A program made the position numbers and the translations under genes. DNA of 64,000 nt from Emmonsiellopsis sp. PD_33 (Eukaryota > Ascomycota > Eurotiomycetes > Onygenales > Ajellomycetaceae): assembly GCA_032988165.1 (NCBI GenBank), contig JANTQF010000022.1:1-64000 (forward strand), written 5' to 3'. Positions within the stretch are counted from its first letter, which is position 1. The number at the start of each line of letters is the position of its first letter. This document shows positions 57,985-64,000 of the stretch, in pieces. The notes beneath the pieces were generated by a model that saw only the letters and a list, made by a program, of their open reading frames with translations, was not told the origin of the DNA and searched no databases.

Positions 57985-58945
57985 ATGGCGTCAACCACAA
58001 CCGTTCAAACCACTCAAACGCAGGCGCCGGTTCTCCGAGCACCACCCAATGCTCAGAACCTCACTACCTCTTCACACAATGTTCGTGCTACGTTATACTA
58101 CTACAAGGACCGAGAAGATGGCAAAGTTACCCCTGCCATCATTGGCAAGCCGGAGACCTTCAAACCAACCGTCGAAACGCACGAAGTAACCATCACCGAC
58201 ATCAGCAGAGATCTAGACAAATTCACCCTAAACAGCCACGGCTTCCAAATCATCAATCACAAAAGCAACCTAACCTATGAAGACTTCTTCGATAACGACC
58301 GCATCAAGACAGAGTACTACGAAGAGACATCCAAGTTACTGAAACAAGTGTATTCTCTCCCATCCCCACTTTTCTTCCCCGCAGCACAGCCCACCTAACC
58401 AACCCCCCGCTAGCACCGGCGCATCTCACATCCTCATCTTCGACCACTCCATCCGTGGCCCCACCTCCCCCCTGGGCCCCGTCAGGCACGTCCACATTGA
58501 CCAAACCCCAACCTCAGCCCGGAACCGCGTCGTCTACCACCTCCCCTCCGAATCCCCCCACCTCCTCCGCGGCCGGTATGAGATCATCAACGTCTGGCGG
58601 CCGCTGAAGACCATCTACCGCGACCCGCTGGCAGTCGCAGACTCGCACTCCGCCGCAGACGAGGATCTGCTTGCTGTGCCACTGTTTTACCCGGACAGGC
58701 CGAGGTATGAGGTTGGCGAGACGTATTCGGTGCGGTATGGGGCGGGAACGCATAAGTGGTATTATTGTTATGGGCAGGGGGTGGAGCAGGTGTTGATGTT
58801 TAAGTGTTTTGAGTCGAAGAAGGATGGGCGGGCGAGGAGGTGTCCGCATAGTTCTTTTGAGTGTGAGGGGACGGCGGAGATGGAGGAGAGGGAGAACGTT
58901 GAGATCCGTGCGTTGGTTTTTCATATTGATGAGGAGACGGAGTAG
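57985..58945 (+). CDS. CmcJ/AsaB-type oxygenase-like protein
   Basis: Two exons, 57985-58349 and 58414-58945, giving 298 aa. The donor at 58350 (GTATTC) was chosen because it alone joins LLKQ to VTGASHILIFDHSIRGP, the conserved block of the family. RHVHIDQTPTSARNRV contains the HxD iron-binding pair, RYEIINVWRPLKTIYRDPLA follows, and the C-terminal block WYYCYGQGVEQVLMFKCFES is also typical. Fungal members include AsaB (aspergillic acid cluster) and relatives of CmcJ of cephamycin biosynthesis, thought to be Fe/2-oxoglutarate hydroxylases or desaturases. The start MASTTTVQTTQ is the first ATG. The substrate is unknown. Position beside a permease may reflect a small metabolic pair, but no other biosynthetic gene is near. 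Confidence 0.8.
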
Positions 58946-59175
58946 GGAGGTTGCAGATATAAGGTTGTGGGGTCTGATGGATGGATGGATATATTATCAA
59001 TCAAGCCGATAGAGCAGGGAGCATAAGACGTAAAAATAGTCCTAGATATCTAACTTCAAATATCTTTCTACTATCTAGCGGACTCGATTCAATTTAAATC
59101 TATCTCCCCCGCATCATAACCCAGATATCACCCCCATCACGTCATAAATATAGCCTGCCCTTAATCTAGTTGCCC

Positions 59176-60937
59176 TCACAATCTAAACATCTCCGTCCGA
59201 CTCGAAATCCCATCAAATACACACGTATTATCCAACGGCACATACTGTCTCGTCAGCACCTTCAGCGCCTCCTGCGCCACCAACCCACCCGTCAGGGAAG
59301 AGATATTATGCAACTCTCCCGCACCAGCCCGCTTCACTTCTTCCACGGCCTTTGAAATGCGAGTTTTAGTTTCCCCGTCAAGTAATTTGCCGTCTTTCTC
59401 TAGCAGAGCGATAATTTTGGCTTGTGTGCGGGACCAGTCAATGGGGTCATCAAGGGAGGGTTGTCTGGGGGCTTCTGTGGATGCTAGCAAGGATAGGATC
59501 TGGTACTCGGTGACGAGTGAGTCGAGGACTTGCGTTGCGAGGAAGATTGGGAGGAGAGAGTCCGGGTTGTCGAGGGAGTTGTGGATGGTTTTCAGAGTGG
59601 ATGGGTTGACTGGTAGCTCTGGGTGGAGGATGGGAATGTTTTGGCCGTGGATGACCTTAATACTAGCGGCGTTTTTGCAGAATACTTCTATATCCCTTTC
59701 AGGGATGCTGCCTGTGCCTCCTCGAAGCTGGTTCTCGAGTGTCCTGACCTTATCGACCACTTCTCGGACGTCACTGCGGGCTTTTGTCTTATAAATATTC
59801 TGTAAGGATATGTAATCTGCCGATTGAGCCTTCATATCCGGAAGTGAGCCTGGAAGAGGGAGGAGGCCATGGCGCTCATAGAAGGCTTTGACGGCAGAGG
59901 CAATTATCCAAAAATCTTCATTGGCTGGTTTGACAGTGTCGCATTGCTCCATCTCGAAGATTTCTCGAATGTTGCTCCTTAGAGAGAAGGGATTTATGCT
60001 CTTTAACACTGCGGCCACTGCCTCGTCGTAGTTCTCTTCCCCCCCTTCCGGGTTATCGGTACGCTGTGCGTCTCGGACCATTTCGCGGAATTCCGTCTTT
60101 TCTTTATATGTGGAGGGCACATTTCCGTTATGTGTTTTCTTCCATTTTTCGAGGTAGTGGAGGAGCAGCAACAAGTATGGTACGTGCCCGTGCAGATGGT
60201 CATCGAGACTTTCCAAATCCTCAATATTTTGCGTGGCCTGTACCAATTCTGGCCAAGGGTTTGTCAAGCGCAAGTCTTGGATGGAATCCGGATCTGGGTG
60301 TGTTTCAACAATGGGGAAGACGGCGGGGAGTTGGAGTGAGAAGGATGAATAGAATCCTACGGAGTGGGTGTATATGAGGGGGATCGAAAGCTCTCTGGCG
60401 GCGTCAGCTATAATTTTTAGTGTAGTTTGCCTCATCGGAGCGGTTATTATTATGATCGTAAACGACTTTAGGAAGGCCGGTTCTTTCAGGAGTTCTCCTA
60501 TGGTCTATCCCAACATCAGCGATCCGGTGCAGTCCCCCTCGTATCGACTGGGCCCAACCCACCTTATCCGAAAAGTCTCCTTCAACATCTGGGTTCAACT
60601 CGCAGAGAAACTTGCACGTCTCCTGCGCTCTTGACTTGCCCAGGCTTCCCTCATCCAGAAAAAAGTTAACCCCCAAGTCCGATTCAGTGACGTTAGTCGG
60701 GTCAACAATCGTGAAGCCGCCAACGCCAGGCAGCACTAGATTCTTCAGAGTTTCGACGCCTACAACGCCTGTCACCGAAGCACTGTGGGCATCCAGAGAA
60801 CCATCTGAGTTGATAAGGAGGATCTTGGAGTTTTCCAAAGCTTGCTGGCCGCTGGCTGCCCATAAACGTAGCTGGCGGTCATACTTCCGCTCCTTCGAGG
60901 TTGGCCCCGCGGGGCGCGTAGGGAATGCGTCGGACAT
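59176..60937 (-). CDS. ULA1: NEDD8-activating enzyme E1 regulatory subunit (ULA1/APPBP1)
   Basis: Two exons on the minus strand, 60563-60937 and 59176-60504, giving 567 aa. The adenylation-like N-terminus starts KERKYDRQLRLWAASGQQAL and continues NSDGSLDAHSASVTGVVGVE, followed by GVGGFTIVDPTNVTESDLGV. After the 58-nt intron comes TIGELLKEPAFLKSFTIIII, and then IPLIYTHSVGFYSS, strongly conserved in APPBP1. The C-terminus has the expected TGGLVAQEALKVLTRQYVP. With Uba3 it forms the nuclear/cytosolic E1 that activates Rub1/NEDD8 for cullin modification. As in the family, the catalytic Cys domain is not on this subunit. It is divergent from RKI1. Confidence 0.92.
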
Positions 60938-61759
60938 TGGGAAGGGGGAAACAGTCTATATATGAAGCAGATACCAGGATAAAAGACAGGACAGAGCAGC
61001 AGACATAGACAAACAGCTGGATACTACTCTCGAAGGTCTCGTGTGGCTGGGATGAAGTTGTTGGAAATAATACGATGAGGCTCTGCCTATCTTATCGGGG
61101 CAGAGCCGCCTGGAGGGAACATTGTCGGGCCGGCCCACGCCTAGACTAGCCCTAAACAGTTAGTTAAACATCGACGTCTGATATCATCGCCGACGACATC
61201 TATAAAAAACTTGTAAAAGACAGCCTGACGACCGCGAGATACGGTAGTTTTGGTGCCAATTGTGGCCTGTATTGGCCTTTTTCTTATTGTTCCCACCGCT
61301 TCAGCAACACAGCAGACAGTCCCATCGGGCACTCAATTCTTAGACCCGTGCAACGCCCTCCCACACCTGCACCCCGCTTATGAAGACGCTGTGACTAACT
61401 CCGCCACGCCATGACCAACGCTCACCAAGAAGCTTCATGAAATTGATACTGCCAACCCTTCTCCGAGCCTCCCTGTAAGTTTTCCCGAACGCATGAAAAG
61501 CGAAAAAATACCCACCTCCATCCCGTTCACCAGCCTCCGTTTCTCCGTTTCCCTCCGCGATTCTCCACAATTCCGTCCATCAAAAACCTGGAAACCAAGA
61601 CGTGCCTCTCACACTCTAAAATAAATATCTAGCCCGCCACATCCGCCCCGCCACTCTCATCCAGCTCTAGTCTCGTACCTCCTACTTTACTCTGCCCCGC
61701 GATTCTGTCCGCTCCATCGTCATACATCACCACATCGACGCTTCTCCCACTCCCCCACC
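60938..61759. other. Divergent intergenic region ULA1 / RKI1
   Basis: 822 bp between divergent starts. The 130 bp before RKI1 are pyrimidine-rich, a likely 5' UTR. Small minus-strand frames here have no domain. Confidence 0.4.
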
Positions 61760-62734
61760 ATGTCCACAATTGAAGACGCAAAGCGGGCGGCCGCGAGAGA
61801 AGCCGTGGCCAAGCACTACCCGCCCAACCCTAAATTCGTCGGGATTGGCAGCGGAACCACGATCGTATACGTAGTTGAGGCCATCAAGGCGCTTGGAGTG
61901 GATACCTCAGCCACAGGCTTCGTGCCAACGGGATACCAGTCGAACCAGCTCGTCGCCAACGCGGGGTTGACGGCCGTTGCCTTCGATGCGCTTCCCGAGG
62001 GTGTAGTATTGGATGTGGCATTCGATGGCGCGGACGAGGTGGACGACGATCTCAATTGCATAAAGGGTGGAGGCGCATGTCTGTTCCAGGAGAAATTGAT
62101 TGCTTTGCAAGCGAAGGAGTTCATTGTTGTTGCTGGTATGTTATTCTTACTCCTTGCAAATGAAAGAAAGCTGCAGCTAGCTACCCCGCCCTCCTTATCT
62201 TCCCCTTCCCTATCTATACAGCTTCGAGTGGCCTGTTCTATATCTCCTCCCCCTTGCTCATAAAACAACCAACTAACCCCCAAAGACTCCCGCAAACTCC
62301 AACCCCGCCTCCTGACCTCCTGGCCTACGATCCCCATCGAAGTCGCCCCCCTAGCCGTCCGCCGCGTGATAACCGAACTCCAAAAACTCGGCTCCCCACT
62401 CCCCAAACTCCGCACCGTCCAAGGCCCCTCAGACGGCCAATCCAGCCCTGTAAAAACAGACCAGGGCTTCCTACTCGTCGACGCCCCTTTCCCTAAACTC
62501 CTATTGCCATCTGACGTCGCGCAGGGACAGGACGGCAGCGGGAAGCATGGTGTGTGGGAGGTCGTCGCGCTGGCGGATAAGATCAAGGCCATCCAGGGTG
62601 TGTTGGAGGTTGGGTTGTTCTGTGGACCGACGGGCCCGCAGGCGCAGGCGGTTGGTGGGGTTGGTGGGCAGAAGCCTATTGCGGCGTATTTTGGCATGCC
62701 GGATGGGTCGGTTCAGACGAGGAAGGCGAAATAG
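61760..62734 (+). CDS. RKI1: Ribose-5-phosphate isomerase
   Basis: Two exons, 61760-62135 and 62286-62734, giving 274 aa. Signature motifs are FVGIGSGTT (phosphate/ribose-binding loop), VVLDVAFDGADEVDD with the catalytic Asp pair, and CIKGGGACLFQEKLIA with the Lys and Glu that contact substrate. SWPTIPIEVAPLAV opens the second half. The C-terminus GLFCGPTGPQAQ is modified relative to the usual GLF and closes with GMPDGSVQTRK. The enzyme interconverts ribose-5-phosphate and ribulose-5-phosphate in the cytosolic pentose phosphate pathway. The 150-nt intron ends with CCAACTAACC...AAAG, a weak-looking acceptor but the only one that restores frame (DSRKLQPRL). Confidence 0.92.
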
Positions 62735-63057
62735 ATTGGTTGGGTAACCGTTTATTTGGTGTTTTATAGCAGGGCATTGGGATTGTCCTCTCTTTTTTAT
62801 TTTCGGGGCTGGTTTTATAGGAGCGTGGCATGATGGTAGATAGATGGGCTTTCTGGTCCCCTTTTTGGGGTTTATAACGATTATTTATGTTGCGTATGAT
62901 ACAAAAGACGCCAGGGGGTGGATAAAAAAGAGGGAAAAGGGGAAATAATCAATAGAAAAGGAACAATAAACAAAATAGAAGCAAAAGCCTTCCATATTTC
63001 GCCATATAAATATTAACAATCATAATATCACCCCCTCCCCCCGATATAAAAACCCCC
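62735..63057. other. Convergent intergenic region
   Basis: 3' UTRs of RKI1 and BUB3; AT-rich, no gene. Confidence 0.45.
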
Positions 63058-64000
63058 CTACTTCGCCCCCTTCCCTTTGGCCTCCGCCTCCCCCAACTCC
63101 CTAACAACAACCTTCACCTCCCCCCCGACAACCCCGCCCTCCTCCCTCCCCTCCTCAAACCCAGGACTAACCCCAATCGCCAAAAACCTCCCATCCCCAC
63201 TAAACCCCACCGCCGCCACACTCGCCGGATACCGCTGATACTGTCTAATCCTCCTCTTCGCAACCCCATCCCACAACGCCACCACCCCATCCCCTCCTCC
63301 GGACGCGAACGTGCCATGCACAGGATGAAACGCCAGCGCGTTAACGGGATACACGACATCGACGCCCTCGGCGCTCTGCTGGCGGTGGCATTTGAACGCG
63401 TACTTCCTGTCCTGCGAGGTGGGGGAGGGATCGAACCATTCGACGGCCACGCGGCCTTCGATGCTGCTCGAGGCGTAGCCGGCGTCGTTGGGCATGCAGG
63501 CTACGGCGCGCGTCATGAATTTTAGACTGCTCTCGCGCCGCTGCCAGGGGTCGAGGTGTAGCGTGTTGGCGGTGTCTGGGGATTGGGAGGTGGAGAGGGC
63601 GGTGGAGAGGGTGTGTAGCTCGTAGATGTGGAGGGTGCGCGAGGCCATGGCGACGACGAGCTTTGTGGCGGTTGCGGAGAGGGAGAAGGGCTTTGCGGGG
63701 AGGGGGATGGTGGCGGGTTTTGTTGTTGTGGATTGGGTGCCGGTGCGGTGGATGTGCAGGGTTGAGTCCCAGGAGGCGGAGATGAGGAGGTTGTGCTCTT
63801 TGCTGTAGACGAGGGATTTGACGCCGGCGTTGTGCGAGGAGAGGACTGTTTGGGTGGTGGTTTGTGTGTCGATTCTGGAGTTTGGAGGGCATGTATGTCA
63901 GTGGAAATGGAATGGAACTCAACTCAATCGAGCAAGTGCTGGCTGTTATATATCAAAGATATGATTTGGCTCACCTCCTAACATCCCAATCCAACCCGGC
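63058..64000 (-). CDS. BUB3: Mitotic checkpoint WD40 protein Bub3 (5' part outside window)
   Basis: Two exons are visible on the minus strand: 63975-64000 (end of a longer upstream exon) and 63058-63874, separated by a 100-nt intron. The visible protein starts AGLDWDVRR|IDTQTTTQTV and continues HNAGVKSLVYSKEHNLLISA. A WD strand SWDSTLHIHRTG follows, then SIEGRVAVEWFDPSP and YPVNALAFHPVHGTFASGGG. Bub3 typically has GR(V/A)AVE(Y/W)F and this Gly-rich WD block, so the call is firm. Bub3 binds Bub1/Mad3 at kinetochores in the spindle checkpoint. The C-terminus has a Gly/Glu-rich insert (EEGREEGGVVGGEVKV) and a Lys-rich tail. The N-terminal first blade lies right of the window. Confidence 0.88.

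Noticed and set aside
58348..58384. 37-nt intron in the CmcJ-like gene (GTGTAT...CCGCAG)
   Set aside because: It is too short for fungal splicing and inserts a non-conserved Pro-rich segment; intron 58350-58413 restores the family motif exactly.
1..64000. tRNA, rRNA and other structured RNA genes
   Set aside because: No tRNA-like A/B-box pairs or rRNA segments were recognised by eye; a covariance-model scan would be needed to exclude small ones.

Overview
The window is nuclear DNA of a filamentous ascomycete. Protein-coding genes lie on both strands and carry short introns, mostly 50-100 nt, with GTAAGT/GTATGT-like donors, CTAAC/CTGAC branch sites and AG acceptors. The gene set (fungal C2H2 transcription factor, BUB3, ULA1, FIP1, Asi3-type nuclear-membrane RING ligase, DUF7102-like protein) fits Eurotiomycetes. 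A large block that has lost every CpG makes Onygenales the most likely order; that is inference and no species is claimed. All exon boundaries were worked out by eye from reading frames and splice signals.

Left arm (1-5,890): the start of a membrane-protein gene runs off the left edge on the minus strand. It is followed by a hormone-sensitive-lipase-type alpha/beta hydrolase (3 exons) and a two-finger C2H2 transcription factor with a fungal-specific regulatory region (5 exons).

Repeat island (6,471-17,799): 11.3 kb in which I find not one CG dinucleotide. It holds no intact gene. It contains a decayed plus-strand transposase-like ORF that stays in one frame for about 4 kb despite many stops, a second decayed minus-strand ORF with a cysteine cluster, a large inverted repeat, and several tandem arrays (173, 72/73, 23, 33 and 17 bp periods). 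The island ends only 85 bp from the stop codon of a living housekeeping gene.

Gene-dense arm (17,885-37,500): a TTC1-like TPR co-chaperone, a HAD phosphatase, a conserved Ser/Pro-rich protein of unknown function, a WRAP53/Swt21-like WD40 protein, a possible small gene, the GLFG nucleoporin Nup49, a HEI10-type meiotic RING protein, an XAP5/FAM50 protein, FIP1 and mitochondrial HSP10 (with a perfect heat-shock element upstream).

Right arm (39,772-64,000): a secreted protein with an AA9 (LPMO)-like domain that has apparently lost copper ligands and carries a three-times repeated Cys/Pro module; a large DUF7102/XPF-like protein possibly related to Zip2/SHOC1; a TfdA/TauD dioxygenase; a gene-poor 3.9 kb stretch with a probable gene remnant; Asi3; an amino-acid permease beside a CmcJ/AsaB-type oxygenase; ULA1; ribose-5-phosphate isomerase; and the 3' part of BUB3.

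Most genes are unrelated housekeeping neighbours, as usual in fungi. Possible functional pairings are HEI10 with the Zip2-like protein (meiotic crossover), and the permease with the CmcJ-like enzyme (small metabolic pair).
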